64,000 nt of DNA, taken from NCBI GenBank assembly GCA_024363285.1, contig AP024710.1, positions 1,245,001 through 1,309,000 of the forward strand. The letters run 5' to 3'. Origin of the DNA: Leptolinea sp. HRD-7 (GTDB lineage Bacteria > Chloroflexota > Anaerolineae > Anaerolineales > Anaerolineaceae). Both the position numbers and the translations under genes were made by a program. Shown here one piece after another: positions 56,101 to 64,000 of this stretch. Position 1 is the stretch's first letter; the number at the start of each line of letters is the position of its first letter. Below the pieces are notes generated by a model. It saw nothing but the letters and a program-made list of their open reading frames with translations. It did not search any database and had not been told where the DNA came from.

Positions 56101-58694
56101 CGGTAACTACATTCAACGGAGTAACCAATCCCAACCCCATCCAGGCAACCTTGTCCAACTTGGCGGGGGCAAGCATCAGCAAAGGGTTCTCTCCAAACCC
56201 GGTGCTGGCAGGCAATGATAACTATTCAACCCTGACCATTACGATCACCAATACCTCGGGACTGGACTTGACCGGCATGGGACTGGTGGACACCCTCCCT
56301 GGAACACCTCCGACCGGATTGGTGATCGCGGGTGCACCTGCGCCAGCGCCATCCACTACCTGCAGCCTTGGGACGCTCACTGCGGTACCCGGGACTCAAC
56401 ACATCGAGCTTACTGGCGCAACGCTATTGAGAAACTCATCTTGTTTCATCACCGTCCCCGTCACCAGTGAAACGCCCGGAAATTATGCAAACCTGATCTC
56501 AGCAGGCACGCTCATCTCTGACCAAAATATTACCAATCCTGACCCTGCCACTGCAGCTCTTTTAGTGATCTCAACGACTGCCAGCCCAACCACAGGCACA
56601 GTGGGGGAGACGATCACAGCGGGGGATAGCATCAATCTGAGCGGAGCCAACAACCCGACTGGCTCGGTAACTTTCACGCTGTACAGCGATGCGCAGTGCA
56701 CCATCCCGGTTCCGGGGATGAGCGGCAGCGGGGTAATCGCTAACGGAGCAGCCTCTTGGTCTAATACCTGGACTCCGACGGCGCCTGGAATTTATAACTG
56801 GGTTGCCAGTTACCCGGGTGACGCAAACAATAATGCTTTCACGACCAAATGCGGGGATGTGAACGAACAGATAGAGATAACCGCGATCCACCCATCCATT
56901 GAGGTAACAAAAACACCAAAAGCACAAACTGTGGTCAGCGGAGAAGATGTGAACTTCACCCTGACCGTAAATAACACCGGCGATGTGCCACTATCTGATG
57001 TAACGCTCACCGACCTGACCTGCGATACACTTAGCGGACCAGTGGGTGATGAGAACAGCAACAACATTCTCGAGACCACTGAAACCTGGGTTTATGCTTG
57101 CACGGTGAATAATGTAACGGGAGCGTTCACCAATACAGTAAGTGTGACCGGAACACCCCCGGTGGGAGAGATAGTGACTGATGATGACGAGGCGGATGTT
57201 ACAGTCTCCATCCTCACCGACTTGACGAAAAACCTGGTGGCAGACAGCCTTTGGACCACAATTAATCCGAAGGCGACAGTCGGCGAGATCGTAACATACG
57301 CTGTCACTTTAAGCATACCTGCTGGTGGGTTCATGTCTGACATGACGCTAACCGATGAACTGGATCATGGGCTGGCTTTTGTGGACTGCGAAAGCATCAT
57401 ACCCGAAACTGATGCGGTGACGACAGATATCACCGGAGACTTTTCGAGCGATTTCAGCCATGTTTGTAATAATCCGGTTGTGACTGGTATTGGTTCTGAT
57501 CCGAGCGACGCCGGGCGGCAGATTGTCTTCAATTTTGGGACGGTGGCGAACAGCGATAATGTAGCGCGGATAATCACAATCCGCTACCGTGTGGTGTTGT
57601 TGGATATCGCCAGCGTGGTCCAAGGAGTCAACCTTAATAACGACGTGCGCTGGGATTGGACCGGCGGCAGTCTAACCACAAACAACCCGACCCTGGAGGT
57701 TGTCGAGCCGCATTTGGCGCTTAATAAAAGCGCAAATGTGGCGATGGCGATGCCTGGCTCAAGCATCACCTTCAGGCTGGAAGTATCCTACGTCGGCGAT
57801 GGATCTCCGGCATACGATGTGCTGCTGATGGACAAAGTGCCGAATGGGATTACTTACGAACCTGGCTCATTTAGATTCTTGAGCGGACAGGCACCTGTTC
57901 TTGATGATAGTAGCGCACCAACGTTGAAAGCCACTTGGGCTACCTTCCAGAACACCGGGGTACCCACTATTTTGGAGTTCAAGGGAACGCTCGCCAACCT
58001 TCCAAGCGGGACAACAGTGACCAACACGGCTTATCTGAGCTGGTCCAGCCTGCCTGGAGATGTAACCGACCCGCAATCTCCGTACAATGATTATTCTGTG
58101 GAACGCAATTACGACCCGGGCAGCCCGGTGAATGTGTACGGTGTCAGCAGCAGTGCAACCATCACCGTCATGCGTAAGATCTTGCCTTCTTCCGGTTTCG
58201 CGCCAGGACGGGTAACGGTGCTCCCTTCGCAACCCGCACAGGCGGCCTACAACAGCCTGGGGAATTTATGGCTGGAAATACCCAAGCTTAATGTTCAGAT
58301 TCCCATCTTAGGTATTCCAGCAAAGGAAGCCACCTGGGACTTGACCTGGTTATCGAATCAGGCGGGTTACCTGGAAGGCACCGCTTTCCCGGGTGCAGTT
58401 GGTAATTCAGTGCTGACCGCTCACGTATATAAAGCGGATGGCAGTTCGGGTCCGTTTGTTAACCTCGGCAACCTGCGCTGGGGTGACCAGGTCATCCTGC
58501 ACAATCAGGGTCAGCGGTATATTTATGAGGTGCGCTCGAACCAAATGATACTCCCTGGAGATACTTCCATCCTGAGGCATGAAAAATACTCCTGGCTGAC
58601 CTTGTTCACCTGCAAGGGTTACAGTGAGACGCGGGGAGACTACCTGTATCGTGTTGCTGTTCGGGCAGTGCTGGTGAGGGTGGAAGCCGAATAA
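53181..58694 (+). CDS. Giant DUF11-repeat surface protein with C-terminal sortase domain
   Basis: An 1837-residue exported protein. A signal peptide (LALIILVIIVAAFTW, cleavage near NPAHA) precedes about twelve beta-sandwich modules. The first eight are DUF11-like repeats of about 110-130 residues, with phrases such as FTDTLPAG, CGGT and NTIPAG; a ninth is Ig-like (GSVTFTLYSDAQCTIPV). The last 145 residues form a sortase domain with His in LTAHVY near 1747, Cys in LFTCKGY near 1810 and Arg in YRVAVRA near 1826. It may be a surface adhesin that attaches itself or a partner. No LPxTG motif is seen. Confidence 0.85.
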   Translation: MRPSFRTNLALIILVIIVAAFTWNPAHADDPYTQPAINKTFSDIVIIPGVTTQLTVKVFNENQFGLVDIAYTDVMPPNIKIVTPAVASNSCGGTVTAVPGTNTFSISGGSVPPKTTSVLAECSLVLNVTSTVAGTHINTIHAGDLSARDADRALPVLHNEYPASATLQVLVVQPPSLSKIFNPTTIFVGEVSRLTITIRNNDLLNDLHETTFTDTLPAGVVLAPTVNPVLTGCGTGTVTAVSGTNTITLNNATVTKNSTCSVAVNVTSSTQSDTPYVNTIPAGPGSGAISTREGVTNATAASASLYVQNVGIAKSFSPTSIVAGATSTLTITLRNPTGTAYTGASISDTLPAGLIIAPAGGSTTCGGGTIDYPDGADNTLGANERTIRLTGGTIPASPTPPTPYGTCTITVAVTTLPDAPAATLTNTIPPNSLTTDQGITNPSAVTANLAITRWLTGTKAFNPASIPTGGTSTVTITLRNNRTDVNGDLTDVTFTDTLPANVTVSGVPATPQCGGTVSYTATTVTLVGGSIPRNSSCTIVFQVTTSANGTYSNTIPAGDISTGQGASNVLITSNNLSSITGGGPVRVSKNFQTSPIAPGANVRLRIRLTSPTDIGISGINFTDTLPAGMRITNSTPASNACGGTLTSITGTNQITLTNGAIAAPDTACNIDVYVTADDSMSYTNTIPVGAITTAELRSNTSAASATLVVSGFTMSKKFYPDVVNPNGFSTLTITLVNSTTTPITNVTLTDSLSTMGGTPPTSGVYIADNPNPVVTCAGGVIDYPDGADNALGPNERTIRMTGGTIPPRVGTTDGACTISIDVQGRGAGATRTNTIPVANASGTISNTTVGPRAPATATLTIGSLSIDINKKFDPILVYGGAASTLSVTISNPNSSPLTGITFTDFLPAGMIIATPADLNPGPLCGPNAKLTGVSGSDSFTFSDGELPPSRSCVMSLRVTMNVNGNLTNTIPAGAVTTFNGVTNPNPIQATLSNLAGASISKGFSPNPVLAGNDNYSTLTITITNTSGLDLTGMGLVDTLPGTPPTGLVIAGAPAPAPSTTCSLGTLTAVPGTQHIELTGATLLRNSSCFITVPVTSETPGNYANLISAGTLISDQNITNPDPATAALLVISTTASPTTGTVGETITAGDSINLSGANNPTGSVTFTLYSDAQCTIPVPGMSGSGVIANGAASWSNTWTPTAPGIYNWVASYPGDANNNAFTTKCGDVNEQIEITAIHPSIEVTKTPKAQTVVSGEDVNFTLTVNNTGDVPLSDVTLTDLTCDTLSGPVGDENSNNILETTETWVYACTVNNVTGAFTNTVSVTGTPPVGEIVTDDDEADVTVSILTDLTKNLVADSLWTTINPKATVGEIVTYAVTLSIPAGGFMSDMTLTDELDHGLAFVDCESIIPETDAVTTDITGDFSSDFSHVCNNPVVTGIGSDPSDAGRQIVFNFGTVANSDNVARIITIRYRVVLLDIASVVQGVNLNNDVRWDWTGGSLTTNNPTLEVVEPHLALNKSANVAMAMPGSSITFRLEVSYVGDGSPAYDVLLMDKVPNGITYEPGSFRFLSGQAPVLDDSSAPTLKATWATFQNTGVPTILEFKGTLANLPSGTTVTNTAYLSWSSLPGDVTDPQSPYNDYSVERNYDPGSPVNVYGVSSSATITVMRKILPSSGFAPGRVTVLPSQPAQAAYNSLGNLWLEIPKLNVQIPILGIPAKEATWDLTWLSNQAGYLEGTAFPGAVGNSVLTAHVYKADGSSGPFVNLGNLRWGDQVILHNQGQRYIYEVRSNQMILPGDTSILRHEKYSWLTLFTCKGYSETRGDYLYRVAVRAVLVRVEAE

Positions 58695-58720
58695 GACACT
58701 GCAAAAAAAGAATCAATTTG

Positions 58721-58758
58721 AACAACTGCCGGCATTATTCGTGCCGGCAGTTGTTTTT
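58721..58758 (+). terminator. Terminator after surface protein gene
   Basis: AACAACTGCCGGCA pairs fully with TGCCGGCAGTTGTT around a 7-nt loop and is followed by TTTTA. A strong intrinsic terminator. Confidence 0.9.
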
Positions 58759-58808
58759 TAGGGGAGGGACTGGTTGATGTAACATTCAATCTGTAAAATG
58801 AAAATTAC

Positions 58809-58970
58809 TTGCCAGATGAAATAGCAGTAAAAGGGCTGGATACAACCCCCGAGCTGGTGAAAGTACTGATCAACAATGCCATTCGGCAAACACACTTGTG
58901 CTGGCAGGTGATTCGGTTGTTAAGAACCAAGGATAATTTCATCCCGAATTTCCAAAAAAAGGTTGCGTAA
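58809..58970 (+). pseudogene. Remnant of an unidentified gene
   Basis: A plus-strand frame of 53 codons with protein-like character (LPDEIAVKGLDTTPELVKV, then NNAIRQTHLCWQVIRLL) ends in TAA at 58968-58970. It has no good start or ribosome site. It looks like the 3' end of a decayed gene. A minus-strand frame over the same bases is a shadow. Confidence 0.35.
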
Positions 58971-59086
58971 TCTCTTAAAGCTTTCGAAAATTTGTGTTTC
59001 ACATACTTGGGCAATAATAAAAAGTTTAGGACTTTTTATATCGCTTATTGGTCAGTATTTTAGCCTTGGATATAAATTAAAAAAAA

Positions 59087-60040
59087 TTACTTGTTACTTA
59101 GATTAGCAATTATTTGTTGAACGACTAATTCATCTGAGATTAAGATATCAATAAAACCACCCTTGATCGCTGCCTGAATGGCATCTACCTTTTCAGCCCC
59201 ACCTGCAAGGCAAACCACGGTTGGAACCTTCTGTAATTGCTCAAGTGTGATCCCAATTACATACCACTTATCAGTAACCTTTACATTCTCTCCACTCCGA
59301 TTGTAGAAGCGCAAACAAACATCCCCTACTACGCCTAATTTATTTAGATTTTCAACCTCCTCAAATGACATGTGTCCATTTGGAGCAATATCTCCACTTG
59401 ATATATTATTTAATCCTCCTAAACCTATTAATGCTAAATCAAGCTTGTCCCAGTAATTTATTACTTCTAATACATCATTCGTAGTCATAATTGATTCTGC
59501 CACTTGTCTGCTACCCACTACTCCTGGGGCAAATAATTGGAGCGAATTTCCTTTAATATTGTTAGCTAAGAGATTTGATATTCGATTCACTTGGAGTTCG
59601 TATTCTACTCGACCCAATCCTCCCATTATTGGTACTACAATTGACCCTGGAGAGTCATTACATTTGATATTTGTTACAGTCTCGACTAGGGTTTTTCCCC
59701 ATCCTACTCCAATAACTTGACTTGGCTTTATTAAATCACCTAAATATACTGCACCAGCCAACCCAATATTTCTCTTTATCTGAATTGGATTACTCTGAAC
59801 TACTACGACATCACGTAGTCCAGTCAATTCGATTAATTTGTTTGCGAGGTGGCGTTCGGATGCAAGCGGATTTATTATCTTGATATCTACGATTCCATCA
59901 TCATTCGCAATCTGAAGCAGATTGGTTACAGATTGTCTGGAAATTCTCATAATTTTGGATATTTCACTCTTAGATAATTTTTGTAAATAGTAATACTCAG
60001 CTACGGCAACAATTTTCTTAATATCATCTCGAATGGTCAT
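59087..60040 (-). CDS. SorC/DeoR-type sugar-binding transcriptional regulator
   Basis: A 317-residue SorC-family regulator. The N-terminal helix-turn-helix (AEYYYLQKLSKSEISKIMRISRQSVTNLL) is followed by a sugar-phosphate-binding domain with IGVGWGKTLVETV near 108, VVPIMGGLG near 135, and LVGDVC- and CLAGGAEKVDAIQAAI-like segments near 240-295. Such proteins are effector-controlled regulators of sugar operons. No sugar genes remain next to it; an IS and a gene remnant lie upstream, so it may be orphaned by rearrangement. Confidence 0.88.
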   Translation of the reverse strand: MTIRDDIKKIVAVAEYYYLQKLSKSEISKIMRISRQSVTNLLQIANDDGIVDIKIINPLASERHLANKLIELTGLRDVVVVQSNPIQIKRNIGLAGAVYLGDLIKPSQVIGVGWGKTLVETVTNIKCNDSPGSIVVPIMGGLGRVEYELQVNRISNLLANNIKGNSLQLFAPGVVGSRQVAESIMTTNDVLEVINYWDKLDLALIGLGGLNNISSGDIAPNGHMSFEEVENLNKLGVVGDVCLRFYNRSGENVKVTDKWYVIGITLEQLQKVPTVVCLAGGAEKVDAIQAAIKGGFIDILISDELVVQQIIANLSNK

Positions 60041-60156
60041 TAGGCAATCCTATACAAACAGTTGATGCAATTTTGAAAAAATAAACATCCATAAGCCTTG
60101 AGTCACATAATTCCACTAATTATATATGTAAACCATTATTCTCTCTACGTGCGAAT

Positions 60157-61440
60157 TGACTCAAAAATAATCTTACTATAGGAATCAACGTTGACTCAAA
60201 AAGAATGTTACCCTAGAGCGGAATTCAGATCCGCAGAGGGAGAATATGATGAGTCAACGAAGTAAACGCGAGATGATCGAGGCCATTCATCCGCGGTATT
60301 TGAAAGCTAATAGAGCTGGAAAAGAACAAATACTAGATGAATTTGTAGCCACTACCGGTTATCATAGAAAATATGCCATTCGAGTATTGAGACATGGCCC
60401 AAAACCCAAAGGGTTGAAAAAGCCGGGTCGCCGTAAGAAATACCAGGGCAAAGTAGTACAAGTTCTGGAACATGTTTGGGAAATCTACGGCCGAATTTGT
60501 TCAAAAAGACTACACCCCTTTCTGTCTGAAGGGGTCGCTATTCTTGAAAGATGCCGTGAACTCAGCTTGTCACCAGAGACAAAGCAATTACTATTGAGCA
60601 TGAGTCCTGCCACGATAGATCGCTGCTTGAGAAAAGCGCGATTTACCCATCCCCAGCGTGGTCTTTCCACGACAAAACCGGGATACTTGCTCAAAAAAGG
60701 CATTCCCGTTCGCACTTTCACTCCCTGGGAGGATGAACACCCTGGCTTTTTGGAAATTGATCTTGTGGCTCATTGCGGTCAAACGACCGAAGGAACCTAC
60801 CTGAACACCCTTACAGCCACTGATTTGGCTACTGGCTGGACAGAATGCCTTGCCTTACCCAACAAGACCCAGTTTGCGGTTTCTCAAGCTATCTGTGAAT
60901 TGCGTAAGTGCTTACCTTTTCCTCTTCTTGGCCTTGATTCAGATAATGGCAGCGAATTTATCAATGACACTCTTTACCGCTATTGCCTTTCCGAGCAGAT
61001 CACTTTCACTCGTTCCCGCCCTTACCAGAAGAACGACCAGGCGCATGTGGAACAGAAGAACTGGTCTGTGGTTCGCCATACCGTTGGCTATGATCGCCTG
61101 GAAACCCAGGATGAATTAGCCTTGCTAACTTCCATTTATTCTGACCTTCGCTTATATATTAACTTTTTCCAGCCTGTTCTCAAGCTGATTTCCAAACATC
61201 GAGTTGACGGCAAGGTCATCCTCTCGTATGATCAAGCCACTACACCTTTTCGCCGTGTCCTGGCACTGGATTCGATCCCTGTTCTGATCAAAGCTCGTTT
61301 GACCGACCAGTACTTCCACTTGAATCCAGTGGCGTTGAGATCCAGTATCGATTCGAAAGTAGCTCTTTTATGGAAAATCGTTCGGTAACATTTTTATTTG
61401 AGGCAACGTCTCCCCTATAGTAACTTTTTCTTTTGAGTCA
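60157..61440 (+). mobile_element. Insertion sequence with long imperfect terminal inverted repeats
   Basis: About 1284 bp with one transposase gene. The left end and the inverted right end align over about 55 bp with shared blocks TGACTCAAAA, TTACTATAGG, ACGTTG, CTCAAA and AATGTTACC. TGACTCAAAA-like sequence occurs twice in the left end. No clear target duplication is seen, so a later deletion on one side is possible. It cuts off an upstream gene remnant on its right side. Confidence 0.75.
60246..61388 (+). CDS. DDE transposase (rve integrase core)
   Basis: A 380-residue transposase. The N-terminal helical HTH part has DEFVATTGYHRKYAIRVLRHG. The integrase core shows acidic residues in FLEIDLVAHCG near 172 and LGLDSDNGSEFIND near 235, and Glu in AHVEQKNW near 270, a DDE set. 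The family is in the rve superfamily; the exact IS group (ISNCY or IS481-like) is not determined. It appears intact with AGGGAG upstream, so the IS may be active. Confidence 0.85.
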   Translation: MMSQRSKREMIEAIHPRYLKANRAGKEQILDEFVATTGYHRKYAIRVLRHGPKPKGLKKPGRRKKYQGKVVQVLEHVWEIYGRICSKRLHPFLSEGVAILERCRELSLSPETKQLLLSMSPATIDRCLRKARFTHPQRGLSTTKPGYLLKKGIPVRTFTPWEDEHPGFLEIDLVAHCGQTTEGTYLNTLTATDLATGWTECLALPNKTQFAVSQAICELRKCLPFPLLGLDSDNGSEFINDTLYRYCLSEQITFTRSRPYQKNDQAHVEQKNWSVVRHTVGYDRLETQDELALLTSIYSDLRLYINFFQPVLKLISKHRVDGKVILSYDQATTPFRRVLALDSIPVLIKARLTDQYFHLNPVALRSSIDSKVALLWKIVR

Positions 61441-61443
61441 TTA

Positions 61444-61522
61444 CTCATGCCACTGACCGGGCAAAGCTGATGCTCATGGCTCTTGAAGCAGGATTGGGTC
61501 AAAAGAAAACTGGCTCAGAATA
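61444..61522 (+). pseudogene. 3' remnant of an IS-truncated gene
   Basis: Directly right of the IS an open frame reads HATDRAKLMLMALEAGLGQ and a few further residues to a TAG at 61520-61522. It has coding character but its 5' part is gone. No family identified. The matching 5' part is not on the left flank of the IS, so the insertion came with a deletion. Confidence 0.35.
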
Positions 61523-61541
61523 GTATAAGTACCCAAATAGC

Positions 61542-61606
61542 GTGGACCGAGTCGGATGTACGGGTATAAATTCCGCCCGGTATTACAGAGAAACTGATCC
61601 ACAATT
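61542..61606 (+). other. Relic att-like site with DUF35 tail
   Basis: Bases 61542-61580 match attR of the 21.6-kb element (52812-52850) in 34 of 39 positions, including GGACCGAGTCG and TACGGGTATAA. The bases that follow, in the DUF35 frame, read YGYKFRPVLQRN and a stop codon. It is probably attR of an older, related element that used the same kind of target. Confidence 0.65.
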
Positions 61607-61621
61607 ATTTTTGCCACATCA

Positions 61622-61656
61622 AACTTCCGGGTAGATTTTTCCCGGAAGTTTTTTTA
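61622..61656 (+). terminator. Terminator after the relic DUF35 tail
   Basis: AACTTCCGGG pairs with CCCGGAAGTT around TAGATTTTT and is followed by TTTTTA. Confidence 0.8.
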
Positions 61657-61679
61657 TTTTCACCCATGAGAGGAACGAG

Positions 61680-62093
61680 ATGGAACCCAGAACGATACGC
61701 ATTACGGAAATTGATGAAGGAAAATTACGCGCGGCACTGCGGGAGGCGCAGAAAGGCGATTACCGGAACAGCGCTTATATCCAACAGTTGGAAGGCGAGT
61801 TGGACCGGGCTGAGATCGTCAAACCGGCGCAGATCCCCGCGGATGTCATCACCATGAATTCGCGCGTTGTTCTGGTTGACCTGACCGAAGGCGATCGAAT
61901 GGAACTGACCCTGGTCTTCCCGGAGGATGCCGGCAAAAGCCCCGGCATTGTATCCATCCTGGCGCCTATAGGAACGGCGATGATCGGGTACCGCGAAGGT
62001 GACGTATTCGAATGGTCCACCCCCGATGGGCCGGTCAACCTGCGAGTGGAGAAGGTGGTCTACCAGCCTGAGGCGGATGGTGTGTTTGATTAA
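61680..62093 (+). CDS. Rnk/GreA-C-terminal-like nucleoside diphosphate kinase regulator
   Basis: A 137-residue protein. A helical N-terminus (about 1-45) resembling a short coiled coil precedes the GreA/GreB C-terminal FKBP-like domain: VITMNSRVVLVDLTEGDRMELTLVFPED, SILAPIGTAMIGYREGD and a VNLRVEKVVYQP end. Rnk proteins bind RNA polymerase and were first described as regulators of nucleoside diphosphate kinase. AGAGGA precedes the ATG. Confidence 0.85.
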   Translation: MEPRTIRITEIDEGKLRAALREAQKGDYRNSAYIQQLEGELDRAEIVKPAQIPADVITMNSRVVLVDLTEGDRMELTLVFPEDAGKSPGIVSILAPIGTAMIGYREGDVFEWSTPDGPVNLRVEKVVYQPEADGVFD

Positions 62094-62098
62094 GGAAG

Positions 62099-62131
62099 GC
62101 GCCCTTCACGTCAACGTGGAGGGCGATTTTG
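62099..62131 (+). terminator. Terminator after rnk-like gene
   Basis: GCGCCCTTCACG and CGTGGAGGGCG arms around TCAA, then TTTTG. Confidence 0.78.
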
Positions 62132-62188
62132 TTTGCCAGAAGTGTGATAACAGGACATAATTATTGTCAGGTGGAAACAAAGTATCGG

Positions 62189-62280
62189 GTAGGATGCGCT
62201 TGACTTTGGACGCATCCCTCTGACCAGGACCACATGATTGCTGAGAGTCAGGTAGGATGCGCTCGATTTTGAGCGCATCC
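62189..62280. repeat. Two copies of a GGATGCGCT hairpin repeat
   Basis: GTAGGATGCGCTTGACTTTG (from 62189) and GTAGGATGCGCTCGATTTTG (from 62252) are each closed by a GCGCATCC arm, giving two similar hairpins about 63 bp apart. They may be a REP-like repeat or decayed terminators. Confidence 0.5.
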
Positions 62281-62355
62281 TTATTTATTAAGAATTGATC
62301 AATGCCAATGTGGTTGACCAACCCTGACGGCGTCAGCAAACCCCGGTCATTCCTG

Positions 62356-62437
62356 CCTGCGCACGGAACATGTGTGGAGATGGTCGCCCGCAAGATCCGT
62401 CAGGATGGCGATGAGCGGGGATTCTGATTAATGGATA
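62356..62437 (+). pseudogene. Decayed fragment of a DUF35 gene
   Basis: GTGGAGATGGTC (62374-62385) and CGCAAGATCCG in this stretch closely match the DUF35 gene at 31183-31260, encoding VEMVARKIRQDGDERG before the frame is lost by an indel. Similarity can be followed through the att core region. The rest of 62438-62699 holds nothing recognisable. Confidence 0.6.
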
Positions 62438-62699
62438 CACGTCATACCAGCAACGGCAAGGACGCCTTTGGACGTGTGCCGTATTTGGCCGCCTGAAATT
62501 TTCCTTTCGATTATTAAAGGCGATTTTTATTGTATTTTTATGATTAAGGTACATACAATGACCATAGTGCTCAATACGATGAGCGTCCTGAATGTGTGGT
62601 TTAGGATCCAGGTATTAAGCTTTTCCTGATCTTATCGTAAGTTTTTGCTTGTCCAAATGAGTTGGGTCAACAGATGTATTTCACAATAAGAGGTACGAG

Positions 62700-64000
62700 A
62701 TGACAAGGATAGTGCTTAAAAGTGGATCTCTTTACTGCTCTTATCGCTGATATTGTTCATCACCGTTTGTTCATTCGATAGTCCGTCGTCAAAATTGACG
62801 CTGTTCGTGAATGGCACAATCTACATCGATGCTGACAATAAAGTGGAAAACCTGCTTGTTAGCGATGGCCTTGTGGTTGCTTATAATGTAAATCCACAGG
62901 ATTATCAAAATGCTGAGATTGTGGATCTGAATGGCGCTGCAGCCTACCCGGGCTTCAACGACAGCCATGTCCATCTTGTCAGTATGGCTGTTGCGGGAAG
63001 CATCCTCGTTCCAACAAAGGGAGAAACAGACCCGACGAAGATAGCGGCCATTGTAGGAAATCGATGCAAAGAAGTCCCTGAGGGGACTCCGGTAATGGCA
63101 CATGGATTTGTGCTTCAAAATTATGATACAGACTGGGGGCTTAATGATCTGGCGAACCTGGATGCGGCAACCGGGCCTGATTGTCCGGTGATGATCGCCG
63201 ATCAATTGGGTCACAGCTATATTGTCAACACCGCGGCTATGCGCCTCAGCAACCTTGATGGTCTAACAGCGGATCCACCTGGTGGAAAGATAGTAAAGCA
63301 TGATGGCAAACCGACAGGCATGCTCAGGGAAACAGCCGGTTCGATTGTCGGGAATGCGGCAATTTTTCCACTGGTACAAGACAGCAAGGTCAAACCGTTC
63401 GCCCTGGGATTAATCAAGAAATGGGCTGCCATGGGCTATACATCTGTTGTTGATCTGATGGGTGGTCCGATGGGGAGAACGATGAAGACAGACCTATGCC
63501 GAGACCTGGAAAGCGAAGGCTCTCTCCCCCTTCGGGTTTATTATGCCTACACATTCTTCAATTTGGACGATCTGGAAGATTATCAAACCGCGGGTAAAGA
63601 TACCGAATTGGTGCGATTTTCAGGTCTAAAGCTTTTCGTTGACGGGGCGGCTGGCCAGGGCGGTGCCTGGACAAGCTGGGCGAACACACTTGGCGATCAC
63701 GGTCTCAATGCGGTGGCCACTGATGACTCTTATGGTGAAAAGTACAATCTATTCAGAATTCTTGAAAAATCCGAGCAACTCGGGCTTGACATGCACTATC
63801 ATGTCGGGGGAGACGCGGGAATTGATGCCGTGTTGAGTGCCATCGAAGCGGTAAAAGCAAAAAATGGTTCTTTGAAAGGCACACACACCTTATATCACCT
63901 GGGGCTGATTACGGACGATCAGATCTTGAGGATGAAAGCGTTGGGTTCCAATGTTATCGCGGGAGTGCAGCCGTCACTTCATTGGGAATTTCAGCGGCCC
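62700..64000 (+). CDS. YtcJ-type amidohydrolase lipoprotein, partial, with apparent frameshift
   Basis: The 5' part of an amidohydrolase gene running off the window end. Motifs are GFNDSHVHL (HxH metal site), the lysine region in LKLFVDGAAGQGGAW and DMHYHVGGD, as in the YtcJ/NfdA family of metal-dependent hydrolases. The ATG at 62700 has GAGGT before it and starts MTRIVLK. The rest of a lipoprotein signal peptide (KWISLLLLSLILFITVC) is in the next frame, entered by one extra A in the AAAA at about 62717-62720. It may be a pseudogene, a sequencing error or a slippery site. Substrate unknown. Confidence 0.78.

Noticed and set aside
58805..59014. 69-codon minus-strand frame
   Set aside because: The opposite strand over the same bases shows more protein-like sequence; the minus frame looks like its shadow.

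Overview
The window reads like a chromosomal segment from an anaerobic member of the Chloroflexota, most likely class Anaerolineae. This is inferred from gene content (pyruvate:ferredoxin oxidoreductase, several LysM/M23 cell-wall proteins, a giant DUF11 surface protein fused to a sortase, a MEMO-like protein, a DUF35 protein, a YtcJ-type amidohydrolase). No database search was possible, so the lineage is not proven.

Layout. 1-1750: 3' part of a 23S rRNA gene and a 5S rRNA gene. 1830-2590: rpsU-infA behind a leader with a terminator-like hairpin. 2600-31280: ordinary chromosome: a DHOD-like protein and PFOR, Nudix, LysM lipoprotein, a DNPH1-like hydrolase, a four-gene ECF transporter operon, acyl-ACP thioesterase, RdgB, DUF177 protein and primary sigma factor, nitroreductase, Rho, LysM/M23 proteins, PriA, a MEMO-like protein, HAD phosphatase, two secreted or membrane-anchored peptidase-like proteins, a MiaB-type methylthiotransferase and a DUF35 protein.

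31251-52848: a 21.6-kb integrated element. A large serine recombinase sits at one end and its att sites can be read directly. The crossover lies in the 3' end of the DUF35 gene, and joining the two ends rebuilds an attP with 13-bp inverted arms. The element holds a recombinase/regulator module, an excisionase-like protein, a prim-pol/helicase, small proteins and a tyrosine recombinase. Its cargo is almost entirely defence: (a) a restriction-modification locus with two convergent methyltransferases and a controller-like HTH protein, whose second nuclease subunit carries a 2[4Fe-4S] ferredoxin domain; (b) McrBC; (c) a short CBASS-like pair of CD-NTase and SLATT effector; (d) a two-TM protein and a DUF2971 protein. 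The ferredoxin-nuclease locus (40084-44789) is the best candidate for an undescribed system.

52849-64000: a region shaped by transfer. It has the displaced DUF35 tail, the 1837-aa DUF11/sortase protein, a gene remnant, a SorC regulator, an insertion sequence, a second degenerate att-like site with another DUF35 tail, an Rnk-like gene, a decayed DUF35 fragment, and the 5' part of an amidohydrolase lipoprotein gene with an apparent frameshift. The DUF35 3' end seems to have been used repeatedly as an integration site.
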